64,000 nucleotides of DNA from Heliomicrobium modesticaldum Ice1 (GCF_000019165.1 NC_010337.2:2595501-2659500); one strand, 5' to 3'. Positions 27,801 to 37,236 are shown, counted from the stretch's first letter. The notes: a model not told the origin generated them from the letters alone. Made by a program: numbers and translations.

Positions 27801-28120
27801 GCTTCCAGATCGTCCACCTGGACGCCTACTGCAATGAATGCGGAAACTGCGCCACCTTCTGCCCTTGGGACGGCCGGCCCTATAGAGACAAGCCGACCCT
27901 CTTCAGCCTGCGGCAGGACTTCGAGGCCAGCCGAAACCCCGGCTTTTTCGTAGAAAACGATACCGTCTATGTACGGGTGAGAGACGTTATGCGCACTTTC
28001 CCCTTGGTTGACGGCAGCTTCCAAGTCGATGACGGCGACGCCGCGCTAACCCGCATGGAAGTGATTTTTGCGGTCCTCTATGGCAAACGCCCCTCCCTCT
28101 TTGGACGCGTAATCGAATAG
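24866..28120 (+). CDS. ygfK: YgfK, putative selenate-reductase-like FeS flavoprotein
   Basis: A 1084-residue multidomain oxidoreductase. Residues 1-430 form a dihydropyrimidine/dihydroorotate-dehydrogenase-like barrel region (PLGPAAGPHTQLAQNI, SVTLSTMHGCPPEE). Next is a glutamate-synthase-beta-like FeS domain (CAEAPCQAACPIHQDV, about 452). A FAD site (GAGPAGLASAYFLAREG, about 556) and an NADPH-type site (VVGAGNTAMDAARTA, about 712) follow. The C-terminal FeS segment has CLECSSVCNKCVEVCP and YCNECGNCATFCPW (about 944-1000). YgfK accompanies SsnA and the hydroxylases in the urate/purine cluster and is a likely electron partner for them. The GTG start follows AAGGAGG by 7 bases and sits 35 bases from the outer IS repeat. 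Confidence 0.93.
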   Translation: MGDIMRPVPLKELVYRAFQEYAADGSVFALPEAHFFRKSGEQTLRLFGETCETPLGPAAGPHTQLAQNIATSYLAGSRFIELKTVQEKEPSVEKPCIDAEDEGFNTEWSSEYPLEKAFAEYIKAWVLLHLLEEAFELRIGKARSFIFNMSVGYNLAGIQSPRMNAFIDGLMDASDHPLFTAALRDLDDLLREGNFLQGTGLEHRLSALQSLPEGISPRICKSVTLSTMHGCPPEEIEKISVYMLTEKKLETYVKLNPTLLSYPVVRNILDTLGFDYVALSQTSFDHDLQYKDAIPMLKRLQKLAASRGRFFGVKLTNTLGTVNFKGRLPGGEMYLSGRALFPISIHLAAKICNDFAGELPISFSAGISEHNVAEVFATGIRPITVATELLKPGGHARMAAMAVQLEAIDDWELTKIDPAKVAALAAKVLEVDYSKKRFRSGAKASIASELPLFDCAEAPCQAACPIHQDVPAYIRLVGQQRYAEALALIYAKNPLPSITSHICDHACQYHCTRLDYEGSVLIREMKRIAVKKGFSEYKEKWILPVKRHTAKVAIMGAGPAGLASAYFLAREGFAVTVFERRESAGGTVRHIIPRFRISDEVIDADVRFIEEQGVKFVFNASPDLTPAALQSMGYAYVVVAVGAGAEKDFPIAGLSGFDSANSDNAVGSIDSVEAQAVRAVAGAGAKAEQKTALPRMMSALSFLEHFNRNPASLRLGKQVAVVGAGNTAMDAARTALRLPGVEKVTVIYRRTEKEMPAYREEYELALADGVEFLFLMNPEGVDGDGNLLCRVMRLGAPDASGRRRPEKTYEVKALPIDTLITAIGETIDMELLAKLGLAQGKTAEPQTNKSTCATSLPGVYLVGDASHGPSSVVKCIADGRRASDAICRAEDPAWKRASFIFGPADEDTVKAITAKKGGLIAQSDVPAEAGSEVDQNVGAREFRRCLECSSVCNKCVEVCPNRANIAVPVEGAATGFRNRFQIVHLDAYCNECGNCATFCPWDGRPYRDKPTLFSLRQDFEASRNPGFFVENDTVYVRVRDVMRTFPLVDGSFQVDDGDAALTRMEVIFAVLYGKRPSLFGRVIE

Positions 28121-28224
28121 TCATTGCGCAGATCTGGCAAAGGCCTGTAGTCGTTATTTACGACAGAATAATCAACACACTGAACATGCAACGCCAAAGT
28201 GAGGATCAAAGGAGGCACAGACCC

Positions 28225-29556
28225 GTGATCCTACTCAAAAACGCCACCATTGTCGAGTTCCAACCGCCGAGCGTACGAACGGGTATGGACATATACATCT
28301 ACGGAACAGAGATCATGGCCGTCGGCGCCGATCTCTCAGGGACTTATGACGCCGAACGGGTCCTCGATCTCAAAGGCGCTCTCGTCATGCCCGGCATCGT
28401 CTGCAGCCACAACCACTTTTACTCGGGCCTGTCCCGGGGAATTCTGGCCCGCATCAAGCCGAGCCCTGACTTCATCTCGGTATTGAAAAACCTCTGGTGG
28501 CGTCTCGACCGGGCTATCGATGAGGAGATCCTCTACTACAGCGGCCTCATCTGCTCCCTGGAGGCCATCCGTTGTGGGACGACGGCCGTCATCGACCACC
28601 ATGCCTCACCGAACTTCATCGGCGGTTCCCTCTCCGTGCTCAAAGCAGCTTTCGAAGAAGTGGGCCTCCGGGGAATCACCTGCTATGAGACGACCGACCG
28701 CAACGGCGGACTCAAAGAGGTGGAAGCCGCCGTCGAAGAGAACGTCGCCTTCGCCAAAGGCTGTGAAAAAGACCGGCAGATGGGGAACGGCCACTACCTG
28801 GTCGAAGCTATGATCGGCGGCCACGCGCCGGTGACGATGCCCGACGAAGCGCTCCGGCTGATGGCCGAGGCAGTCAAAGAGACCAGCCGCGGCATTCACG
28901 TCCATGTGGCTGAGGATCGTTATGACGTGTCTCACTCACACCACCGCTACGGAAAAGACATCATCGCCCGCCTGCACGATTTCGGCCTGATCAATGACAA
29001 GGCGCTCCTCGTCCACGGCGTCCACCTCTCTGACGACGATGTGCGCCTGATCAACGAAAAAAACGCCTACCTGGTCCATAACGCCCGTTCCAACATGAAC
29101 AACAACGTAGGCTACAACCACAAGATCCCACAGTACCAAAACCTCGCCCTCGGCACTGACGGCATCGGCAGCGACATGTTTGAGGAATTCAAATTCGCCT
29201 TTTTCAAACACCGTGACGCCGGCGGCTGCCTCTGGCCAGACCGCTTCCTCAAGTTTCTCTACAACGGCAACGACCTGCTTGAGCGCTATTTTGGCGCCCG
29301 CTTCGGCAAGGTGGAAAAGGGGTATAAGGCTGACCTGACCATTGTGGATTATGAATCCCCCACCCCGCTCGTTACCGATAATATCGCCGGACACATCGCC
29401 TTCGGCATGGATTCGAAGGATGTGAAGACAGTCATCGTCAACGGCAAGATCGTCTTAGAAAACCGGGAGTTCCTGAAGGATATTCAACCAATCTACGAGA
29501 AAGCCAAGAGAGCAGCCACTCGGCTCTGGGCACGAATGGACAGCTTAACCGATTGA
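28225..29556 (+). CDS. ssnA: SsnA, amidohydrolase/aminohydrolase of the purine cluster
   Basis: Metal-dependent amidohydrolase-superfamily enzyme, SsnA branch, which resembles guanine/aminopurine deaminases. The 443-residue product shows metal and active-site segments CSHNHFYSGLSRG, IDHHASP, HVHVAEDRYD, LVHGVHL and GTDGIGSD. The GTG at 28225 follows AAAGGAGG closely and gives the family length. The frame opens at 28186, but that start has no ribosome-binding site. It follows ygfK by about 100 bases and is closed by a strong terminator, so ygfK-ssnA is a two-gene unit. Confidence 0.92.
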   Translation: MILLKNATIVEFQPPSVRTGMDIYIYGTEIMAVGADLSGTYDAERVLDLKGALVMPGIVCSHNHFYSGLSRGILARIKPSPDFISVLKNLWWRLDRAIDEEILYYSGLICSLEAIRCGTTAVIDHHASPNFIGGSLSVLKAAFEEVGLRGITCYETTDRNGGLKEVEAAVEENVAFAKGCEKDRQMGNGHYLVEAMIGGHAPVTMPDEALRLMAEAVKETSRGIHVHVAEDRYDVSHSHHRYGKDIIARLHDFGLINDKALLVHGVHLSDDDVRLINEKNAYLVHNARSNMNNNVGYNHKIPQYQNLALGTDGIGSDMFEEFKFAFFKHRDAGGCLWPDRFLKFLYNGNDLLERYFGARFGKVEKGYKADLTIVDYESPTPLVTDNIAGHIAFGMDSKDVKTVIVNGKIVLENREFLKDIQPIYEKAKRAATRLWARMDSLTD

Positions 29557-29620
29557 CAAGGAAGCTGATTCCAATAAACGAAAAATTCCGTCTATTTTTG
29601 GAGACTGAAAGCCTGCTATA

Positions 29621-29647
29621 GACCGCGCTGAGGGCGCGGTTTTTTTA
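29621..29647 (+). terminator. Terminator of ygfK-ssnA
   Basis: ACCGCGCT-GAG-GGCGCGGT forms a compact GC-rich hairpin followed by seven T. It ends the plus-strand half of the purine cluster. Confidence 0.9.
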
Positions 29648-29801
29648 TTTATCATCCTTTTTTCCCAAGCAGTCCCTTGGCACCCTTGCTATTTTGTGAC
29701 TAAAATAATTTATTGATATATTGAACCCAAGACAGGACTTTCTACAATCTCGTCAAATCTCTTATACAATCATTAAATTTAGCTTCGGCAGGTGATGGTG
29801 G

Positions 29802-30608
29802 ATGGGCCTGTTTCCATGGAACAACTACTGGGAAATTGCCATTTGGTACGCCCTCTTCGCTGGAGTCTGGCACTACAGCGATCTGCTGGCAGGCAAATTG
29901 GTGGAGCAGGGATTCCTGCGACAAAGCATTGTCTGGGTACGGTTCTCTGCGCTCTGTGTCGGCGTAGGTTTCTTCCCTATTGCCTACCTGGGCTCGGAAC
30001 TGTTGCTGACCCAAGCCGTTCCCAACGCCATCGCCCGAGCAAACGGCTGGATAACCTCGGCAACCTCCATGGCTTTCATCGTCACACTGCTCTATGCCAT
30101 GGGCCGCTACGCCACACTGCGGCGGGACATTCTCTTCACGAAATTTTTGACCGAGTGGGCCTTCGACTACGGCCATCTGCTGAGCGAGCGGACTTGGAAC
30201 GGTCACTCCCTCAGCGAACTGCGCAACCTGAACCAGCAACTGGGCATCGGTCGTATCGTCATCGCGACACTTAACGCTGACGGCATCGTCACCTCCCTGG
30301 CCGTACGCCGGGCGGGTTGGCTGTTTATCAACGACCACGAATTATTCGCCATCAACTACTGGCTGCGCACAGAAGGCGGGCCCGACGTGGCTATTTGGTA
30401 CACCGCCGATGAGGAACGCAATCCCCTCGAGGCGGAATACGAGGAGACGCAACGCCTTGTCGGCAGACTGTCCCAAAACCGGACAGATACCCGCTACGTG
30501 CTCTTTCACAACGGTCGCCAGATGCAGTGCCTGTATGTTTCCCCATCGGTCACATCAACGCTAGGGGATCAATTGACCGGTCTGGAGGCAGAGTCATCGG
30601 GTCTGTAA
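29802..30608 (+). CDS. Membrane protein of unknown function with cytosolic C-terminal domain
   Basis: The 268-residue product has three hydrophobic segments in its first 120 residues (around 8-25, 45-65 and 85-105). A polar C-terminal domain of about 145 residues follows, with alternating hydrophobic patterning (GIGRIVIATLNADGIV, RAGWLFINDHELFAI). GGCAGGTGA precedes the ATG. No family recognised; the membrane-plus-soluble layout would suit a sensor or a small regulatory protein. Confidence 0.7.
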   Translation: MGLFPWNNYWEIAIWYALFAGVWHYSDLLAGKLVEQGFLRQSIVWVRFSALCVGVGFFPIAYLGSELLLTQAVPNAIARANGWITSATSMAFIVTLLYAMGRYATLRRDILFTKFLTEWAFDYGHLLSERTWNGHSLSELRNLNQQLGIGRIVIATLNADGIVTSLAVRRAGWLFINDHELFAINYWLRTEGGPDVAIWYTADEERNPLEAEYEETQRLVGRLSQNRTDTRYVLFHNGRQMQCLYVSPSVTSTLGDQLTGLEAESSGL

Positions 30609-30702
30609 CAACTATCGCAATACGGAAACGAATAAACGGCTAGGTTCTGCTTCACCTTTTGACAGAACTGTTCGCTTTCAAGGCACCTGTTCGCCGGAAA
30701 GA

Positions 30703-30748
30703 GTCGAGACGACTCCCTTCTTTTTGAGTTTCGGGAAGCCGTCTCGAC
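30703..30748. terminator. Inverted repeat between the membrane protein gene and the acetate carrier
   Basis: GTCGAGACG at 30703 pairs with CGTCTCGAC at 30740, with a 28-base loop and CTTTAT following. It is a weak terminator for the upstream gene or a protein-binding palindrome just upstream of the carrier promoter. Confidence 0.45.
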
Positions 30749-30777
30749 CTTTATACCGCCTGCGGTCCAACACCCCC

Positions 30778-30806
30778 TTGTCTTGCGCCCCTTTTTCCTT
30801 TACAAT
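30778..30806 (+). promoter_or_regulatory. Sigma-A type promoter of the first acetate carrier gene
   Basis: TTGTCT and TACAAT are spaced by exactly 17 bases, about 53 bases before the ATG at 30859. Confidence 0.6.
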
Positions 30807-30858
30807 CAAGCAAGCGTTAGTTCTCACGAATAACAAGAATCCAGACAGGAGGCTCACC

Positions 30859-31515
30859 ATGTCCACCGAAACCAAGCACGTTGAAACGAAAATCACCGTT
30901 GCCGACCCGACTGCCCTTGGCGTCTTCGGCCTCGCCATGGTCACCTTTGTGGCCTCGACGCAGAAGCTGGGCTGGACCAGCGGCGTCTCTGCTCTCGTTC
31001 CCTGGGCCCTCTTCCTCGGCGCCTTGGCCCAAGTGATCGCCGGCATCTTTGACTTCAAAAAGAACAACTACTTCGGCGCTACTGTCCTCACCGCTTACGG
31101 CCTCTTCTGGTTCTCTGTCGCCATGTCCTGGGCGATCACCCTAGGCTGGCTGGGTCCCGAATTCAAGGCTGCCTTCAGCAGCGTCCAACTCGGTTGGGGC
31201 TTTTTGGGTTACTTCATCTTCTCCCTCTTTATCATGATCGCTTCTTTTGAAACCAACAAAGTCTTCGCCGCCATCCTGGTGTTGATCAATGTGTTGCTCC
31301 TCTCCCTGGCCCTGACGGCCTTCCAGGTGATCGACCTCCACGCCGTAGCCGGCTGGTCCGAATTTGCCATCTCCATCCTCGGTTTTTACGCCGCCGGTGC
31401 CTTCTTCCTCAACAACTTCTTCGGTCGAACCATCCTCCCCCTCGGCGCCCCCTTGGGCTTGATCAAAAAAGGTCCCGCCAATGTGAAGGTCATCAACAAC
31501 CGCCGCCCTGCTTAA
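30859..31515 (+). CDS. Acetate uptake/exchange carrier, GPR1/FUN34/YaaH (SatP) family, copy 1
   Basis: The 218-residue integral membrane protein has six hydrophobic helices. It opens with the family signature region just before the first helix (ADPTALGVFGLAMVT) and has FDFKKNNYFGATVLTAYGLFW in the middle. Relatives move acetate and sometimes succinate with protons across the cytoplasmic membrane. The ATG at 30859 follows CAGGAGG. A longer frame from 30724 has no ribosome-binding site and covers the promoter. A second copy lies at 34173-34835. Confidence 0.9.
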   Translation: MSTETKHVETKITVADPTALGVFGLAMVTFVASTQKLGWTSGVSALVPWALFLGALAQVIAGIFDFKKNNYFGATVLTAYGLFWFSVAMSWAITLGWLGPEFKAAFSSVQLGWGFLGYFIFSLFIMIASFETNKVFAAILVLINVLLLSLALTAFQVIDLHAVAGWSEFAISILGFYAAGAFFLNNFFGRTILPLGAPLGLIKKGPANVKVINNRRPA

Positions 31516-31528
31516 AGACGAAAGGAGC

Positions 31529-31549
31529 ACGCCCGGTTTTTGCCGGGCA
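31529..31549 (+). terminator. Short GC hairpin after the first acetate carrier
   Basis: GCCCGG-TTTTTG-CCGGGC lies 14 bases after the stop codon. The following bases are not a clean T-run, so termination is probably partial. Confidence 0.45.
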
Positions 31550-31594
31550 TACATGATTAGAAATTTTTGTAACCTCAAGCCTCAAATTTCTTTG

Positions 31595-31624
31595 TTGTGT
31601 TTTTTTCCGTTTTCAGGTTATACT
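31595..31624 (+). promoter_or_regulatory. Possible promoter of the zinc-ribbon gene
   Basis: TTGTGT and TATACT are separated by 18 bases, about 125 bases upstream of the zinc-ribbon gene start. The match is moderate. Confidence 0.4.
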
Positions 31625-31748
31625 AGAAACTGCTCGTAACCATCAGGAGCAGACGATATCCCCTTCCTCGATAGCCTCCGGCTCGGGAAGTCAAGGAGTT
31701 CTGTCGCTTCCCTCGCGCCGGGCAAAAATTATCGAGGAGGATTTTCTC

Positions 31749-32051
31749 ATGTTTCAAGACAAGTACCTGACCTGCAAAGACTGCGGCTCCGAATTCGCTT
31801 TCACTGCGTCGGAACAAGAGTTCTTCGCTGAAAAAGGCTTCACCAACGAACCTGGCCGTTGCTCTCCCTGCCGCGCCACCCGTCGTGGCCAGCGCAACAA
31901 CAGCGGTGGTTTCGGCCATCGTGAAGAGCGCCAGATGTTCCCCGCCGTCTGCTCCAGCTGCGGCGTCGAAACCACTGTCCCCTTCCAGCCCCGCGGCGAC
32001 AAGCCGGTTTACTGCCGGGACTGCTTCAGCACCCGCCGTTCCAACTGGTAA
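31749..32051 (+). CDS. Zinc-ribbon protein with two CxxC pairs
   Basis: A 100-residue protein with four CxxC pairs: CKDC and CSPC in the first half, CSSC and CRDC in the second, an arrangement seen in small clostridial zinc-ribbon proteins of unknown role. The central part is basic and Gln/Asn/Gly-rich (TRRGQRNNSGGFGH), and the end is basic (STRRSNW). It probably binds zinc and possibly nucleic acid. GGAGGA precedes the ATG and a strong terminator follows. It lies between the first acetate carrier and the ABC-F gene. Confidence 0.82.
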   Translation: MFQDKYLTCKDCGSEFAFTASEQEFFAEKGFTNEPGRCSPCRATRRGQRNNSGGFGHREERQMFPAVCSSCGVETTVPFQPRGDKPVYCRDCFSTRRSNW

Positions 32052-32067
32052 GCCATCGGCACACAGC

Positions 32068-32098
32068 AACTCCCCAGGCTTTGCCTGGGGAGTTTTTT
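32068..32098 (+). terminator. Terminator of the zinc-ribbon gene
   Basis: AACTCCCCAGGC pairs with GCCTGGGGAGTT over a 2-4 base loop and runs into TTTTTT. Confidence 0.92.
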
Positions 32099-32134
32099 GC
32101 GGTGTACCCCCCCCCAAATCCACAAAAAGGTTAG

Positions 32135-33757
<1,623 letters not shown>

Positions 33758-33817
33758 GGTTTTCCGGTAAAGAGTAATACAGAGCACGCTGTAATAGGCG
33801 CTGTGAATTTAAAAAAC

Positions 33818-33860
33818 GCCGCTCTAAGGTCTGTGGCCTGAAAGCGGTCTTTTTTTTTTG
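33818..33860 (+). terminator. Terminator of the ABC-F gene
   Basis: CCGCT and AGCGG close a nested stem (with AGG/CCT pairs inside) followed by TCTTTTTTTTT. Confidence 0.7.
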
Positions 33861-34172
33861 CCTGTACACTGCATTTTACTGCTGAGAGGCCTGGCGAACT
33901 TGTTTTGCAGTGATGGGTCGTCCTGAACCGCTTTGGACACCTCAGCAGCTAAACAACAATGATGCGCTAAAATGTTTGCAAATTTGCGCAATTCAGACTT
34001 GTCTTTTTTCGGGATACCGACTAAAATGGGATGTGCTTGCAACAAAAGGAGGTCGAAAAAACCCGCAGAAAAAGAATAGACAGGTTTATCTCAGGAGTAT
34101 CGCAGTTGTCCTCTAAAAAATCAGAAAATTTTCTCAATACGGAATTTTTGTAGTTTTTAGGAGGCGAATCCA
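33861..34172. other. Gene-poor stretch ahead of the second acetate carrier
   Basis: About 310 bases, more AT-rich than the surroundings. It includes an AAAGGAGG at about 34045 with no start codon at proper spacing. The minus-strand frame here (33824-34045) lacks a ribosome-binding site. I see only a vague TTGTCC/CAATAC promoter-like pair near 34107-34140. Otherwise nothing supportable. Confidence 0.4.
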
Positions 34173-34835
34173 TTGTCGAACGAAGCGAAATCCATTGAAA
34201 CAAAAATTACTGTGGCCGACCCGACCGCCCTTGGCGTCTTCGGCCTCGCCATGGTCACACTGGTCGCATCGAGCCAGAAACTGGGCTGGACCACCGGCGT
34301 CTCCGGCATCTTCCCCTGGGCCATCTTCCTTGGCGCCCTGGCCCAGTTTATCGCCGGCATGTATGACTTCAAAAAGAACAACTACTTCGGCGCCATCGTC
34401 TTGACATCCTATGGGTTGTTCTGGTTTGGCGTCGCCACGTCCTGGGCGATCACCCTCGGTTGGATGGGTCCCGAGTTCAAAGCTTCCTTCAGCGGTGTCC
34501 AACTCGGCTGGGCTTTCCTCGGCTACGGCATCTTCTCATTCTTCATCATGATCGCTTCTTTTGAGACCAACAAGGTCTTTGCAGCGATTTTGGTGCTGAT
34601 CAACCTGTTGCTCGCTTCGCTCGCCTTGACGGCCTTCCAGGTTGTCGACCTTCACCTGGTCGCCGGCTGGTCTGAATTCGCGATCTCCATGCTCGGTTTT
34701 TACGGCTGCGGCGCTATCTTCCTGAATACCTTTTTTGGACGCACCGTTCTTCCCCTTGGCGCTCCCCTCGGGCTGATCCGAAAAGGACCGTCGATCACCG
34801 AAGCTAACCGGCAAAAAACGCGCCAGGCCAGTTAA
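34173..34835 (+). CDS. Acetate uptake/exchange carrier, GPR1/FUN34/YaaH (SatP) family, copy 2
   Basis: 220 residues, six hydrophobic helices. It is almost identical to copy 1 through the first 130 residues (ADPTALGVFGLAMVT, DFKKNNYFGA, SWAITLGW) and shows the same ending (LPLGAPLGLI). The start is TTG at 34173, 8 bases after GGAGG. The first and last 15 residues differ between the copies. The duplicated pair suggests acetate exchange matters to this organism, or that the copies are expressed under different conditions. A group II intron has entered 105 bases after the stop codon. Confidence 0.9.
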   Translation: MSNEAKSIETKITVADPTALGVFGLAMVTLVASSQKLGWTTGVSGIFPWAIFLGALAQFIAGMYDFKKNNYFGAIVLTSYGLFWFGVATSWAITLGWMGPEFKASFSGVQLGWAFLGYGIFSFFIMIASFETNKVFAAILVLINLLLASLALTAFQVVDLHLVAGWSEFAISMLGFYGCGAIFLNTFFGRTVLPLGAPLGLIRKGPSITEANRQKTRQAS

Positions 34836-34940
34836 CAGGACTCTGGATCGGGCGCATCTCTTCCCCACTTCCGACCAAAGCTGCTTATTTTTTCTCCGGC
34901 GGTGAGATGGGGGCGGCCTTAATACCTACGAACGGCGATA

Positions 34941-35012
34941 ATCGAGTAGGAGGGGGTGATTAACCCCCGTCCTCTCACACCACCGTACGTACCGTTCGGT
35001 ATACGGCGGTTC
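34941..35012 (-). ncRNA. Group II intron domains V and VI
   Basis: On the minus strand, a domain V hairpin (about 35011 to 34978) reads CCGTATACCGAACGG followed by TACGTACGG, then GTGTGAGAGG. Domain VI is GGGGGTTAATCACCCCC with a bulged A, followed by CTACTCGAT, the 3' splice site ending AT. These are the catalytic core and branch point of the ribozyme. Confidence 0.85.
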
Positions 35013-36438
35013 ATGCTGGTTGACGATGAGATTGGTATGTTTCGACTAAACTGACTAAGCCCTGTTCCCGCCAGTAGGCGAGGCCAAGGGCTTTATTCAT
35101 TTGCGGGGTCAAGGACAGACGCCAATATCCTTTTCGTGAGCCGCTGATGTTGCATGCCCATTCCTCCGGGATCCCCAACGCCACTAAGTTTCGTCTTCGT
35201 GTCTTCGGGCGCTTCCATTGCTTGAGCAGGCACATCCGCAGTCGTCGGCGAAGCCACTCATCCAACTCTTTAAGTACGCTTGGCGTGTCAATGAGTCGAA
35301 AGTAGCCCATCCAGCCTTTCAGGTATTGGTTGAGGGTGACCAGTCGGTCCTCCATCGCAATGCTTCGGTTCCGCCCAGTGAACTGGCGGATCTTCTCTTT
35401 CACCCGTTTCACCGTTTGGGGGGCGAGCCGAATCTTTGCTGCCTTATGCCACGTAAATGAAAACCCCAGAAACTTTCGGTTCCAGGGTCGGTCGACTGCG
35501 CTTTTCTCCCAGTTGACCTGCAGTTTTAACCGCCCCTCCAGAAACTTTGCCATACCCTCCATCACTCGTTGCCCTGCCCGTCGACTGCGGACGTAGACGT
35601 TACAGTCGTCGGCGTACCGGCAGAAGCGATGTCCCCGGCTTTCCAGTGCCTTATCCAAATCATCCAGGATGATGTTCGCCAGCAAAGGGCTGAGTGGACC
35701 TCCCTGGGGTGTTCCTTCCTCGCTCTTCACACGAATCCCGTTGAGCATGACCCCGGCCTTGAGGTATTCTCGGATCAACTTCAAGATTCGTTTGTCCTTC
35801 ACCTTGCGCGCTACGCGCGCCATGAGAATGTCGTGATTGACGCGATCAAAGAACTGGGCCAGGTCCATGTCAACCACCCATCGGTAGCCGTCGGCGATGT
35901 ATTCCTTCGCTTTCTTCACCGCTTGGTGCGCACTCTTTCCCGGACGAAATCCGTAGCTGTTCGTGGAAAAGTCAGGGTCGAAGATCGGCATCAGGATCTG
36001 GTTCAGGGCCTGTTGGATCAGTCGATCGACGACAGTGGGAATGCCCAGCTTCCGTGTTCCGCCTTGGGGTTTGGGAATTTCAACCCGCCGGACCGGTTGC
36101 GGTCGATAGGTCCCCTCCAACAATTCCTGTTTAATGCGCGACCATTCCTCTTTTAGGTACGGGCGCAGGGATTCTAGCCCCATACCGTCGATTCCGGCCG
36201 CGCCTTTGTTGGCCATGACTCGCTTATACGCTTCCGTCATGTTCCCTCGTTCGACGACTTTCTCCATCAGATCATACGTCTCTTCGCGGGGTTGCTTCGC
36301 TTCTTGTGCCGGTAACGCGCTCGGCACTCCACCGGTCCCCTGCGGATTCACCGCTTCCTCCCGTTGGCAGTTCCCTTTCGGGATATTCGGCTGTCTCTGC
36401 GCGTCACGCGAACGCATCGTCGCTTCCCCTTCCATCAT
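35011..36438 (-). CDS. ltrA: Group II intron reverse transcriptase/maturase
   Basis: The 475-residue product has the RT palm: GTRKLGIPTVVDRLIQQAL, NSYGFRPGKSAHQAV, DLAQFFDRVNHD, GTPQGGPLSPLLANI and the catalytic FCRYADDCNV. A maturase (X) domain follows (LNQYLKGWMGYFRL, RRRLRMCLLKQWK). It ends soon after the maturase domain, so there is no HNH endonuclease. Mobility would use nicked or replicating DNA, as for endonuclease-lacking introns. AAGGA precedes the ATG at 36438; a second in-frame ATG at 36417 also has a good site. Confidence 0.94.
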   Translation of the reverse strand: MMEGEATMRSRDAQRQPNIPKGNCQREEAVNPQGTGGVPSALPAQEAKQPREETYDLMEKVVERGNMTEAYKRVMANKGAAGIDGMGLESLRPYLKEEWSRIKQELLEGTYRPQPVRRVEIPKPQGGTRKLGIPTVVDRLIQQALNQILMPIFDPDFSTNSYGFRPGKSAHQAVKKAKEYIADGYRWVVDMDLAQFFDRVNHDILMARVARKVKDKRILKLIREYLKAGVMLNGIRVKSEEGTPQGGPLSPLLANIILDDLDKALESRGHRFCRYADDCNVYVRSRRAGQRVMEGMAKFLEGRLKLQVNWEKSAVDRPWNRKFLGFSFTWHKAAKIRLAPQTVKRVKEKIRQFTGRNRSIAMEDRLVTLNQYLKGWMGYFRLIDTPSVLKELDEWLRRRLRMCLLKQWKRPKTRRRNLVALGIPEEWACNISGSRKGYWRLSLTPQMNKALGLAYWREQGLVSLVETYQSHRQPA

Positions 36439-36833
36439 GTTCGGTCCTTCATCTGGCCGGACGTCGGGCCAGCCTACTATGACCTCTGCTGACTCCTGCC
36501 GGTTCAGCCACGCCTTTCGGCGTGGTTTCCCAAGTTACTTGGTCCCCCGGCAGGCCTCCCCGGGTAAGAACGTTGCCTTTCCCTCCATCTACCCGCCCCA
36601 TTTACTCTCGGCAGCCTTCGGTGACAAGGACTTCGCTTTGTTCGGCAAGCTCATCCAACTGCCGCTAGCCTCACCTGGGGTTCGTGGTCCTCGGGCCGGA
36701 GGTTTGCCGCTGGCTTCCTTCAGATTCCGCCTCGCGGCGGACACCCTTGCCTTAAGCTAACGCCTACTGCCACCTTCGGCGTTCGGGACTTCCACCCTAG
36801 AGACAACGCCCATGCCGGGCGCACCGAGAGTAA

Positions 36834-36862
36834 CCCCGGGACAGGAGCCCGGGTTTTTTTTT
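36834..36862 (+). terminator. Plus-strand terminator cut off from its gene by the intron
   Basis: CCCGGG-ACAGGAG-CCCGGG is followed by nine T on the plus strand. Upstream in that direction the nearest gene is the second acetate carrier, now separated by the 1.9-kb intron. The T-run touches the stop codon of the minus-strand gene. Confidence 0.8.
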
Positions 36863-37163
36863 AGCGAATTGCCAAGTTGGCTGGACCGTCCTTTTCTCGC
36901 TTCTTCATGGGCAACAGGCCGATATAAGCGCCGACGAGGAGACAGCGAAGCGTCAACAAGGTCAATTTGGGCAGCAACGGCGCGAACACAAAGGTGGTCG
37001 CCCACAAGGCGACAAAGATGAAAAAGAGCAGCCCTGCCTGTGTCTGCCAGCCGCTCCGGCGTTTAAGAGCATGGGCGACAGCGGCGGCGGAAAACGAGGC
37101 GGCTCCATAAAAAACCATTCCGGCGAAGAGATTCGTCTCGATCAGCGTGACCAACATCTCCAT
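36861..37163 (-). CDS. Small membrane protein, about 100 residues
   Basis: Three hydrophobic segments (about 8-28, 42-62, 65-85) and a basic C-terminal tail (MKKREKDGP). GGAGG is 9 bases before the ATG at 37163. It precedes the symporter operon in position but lies downstream of it in transcription, 140 bases after the symporter terminator. Family not recognised. Confidence 0.65.
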   Translation of the reverse strand: MEMLVTLIETNLFAGMVFYGAASFSAAAVAHALKRRSGWQTQAGLLFFIFVALWATTFVFAPLLPKLTLLTLRCLLVGAYIGLLPMKKREKDGPANLAIR

Positions 37164-37194
37164 ATTCGTTGACCTCCCCAGATTAATCTTTCCG

Positions 37195-37236
37195 AAAAGG
37201 AGCCCGGCTCCAACCTATCGGGCGGGAGCCGGGTCC
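37195..37236 (-). terminator. Terminator of the symporter operon
   Basis: On the minus strand GACCCGGCTCC pairs with GGAGCCGGGCTC and ends in CTTTT, 70 bases beyond the symporter stop codon. Confidence 0.8.

Larger units (their letters stand above)
34941..36824 (-). mobile_element. Group II intron with reverse transcriptase
   Basis: A complete-looking 1.88-kb group II intron. The 5' end on the minus strand is GTGCGCCCGGCATGGGCG (36824 inward), a typical start. The 3' end is at 34941 after domain VI. The intron-encoded protein lies between them, with a 385-base 5' structured RNA. The exon junction would join TTACTCTCG to TATCGCCG. It lies between the second acetate carrier and a plus-strand terminator, with the hairpin directly beside the 5' exon. 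Confidence 0.88.

Noticed and set aside
7894-29556. Selenocysteine (in-frame TGA) in the selenium-dependent hydroxylases
   Set aside because: All frames are uninterrupted and the family uses a labile selenium ligand rather than selenocysteine; no recoding needed.
33824-34045. Minus-strand frame of 73 codons between the ABC-F gene and the second acetate carrier
   Set aside because: It has a TTG start without ribosome-binding site, runs through the ABC-F terminator, and shows no recognisable motif.
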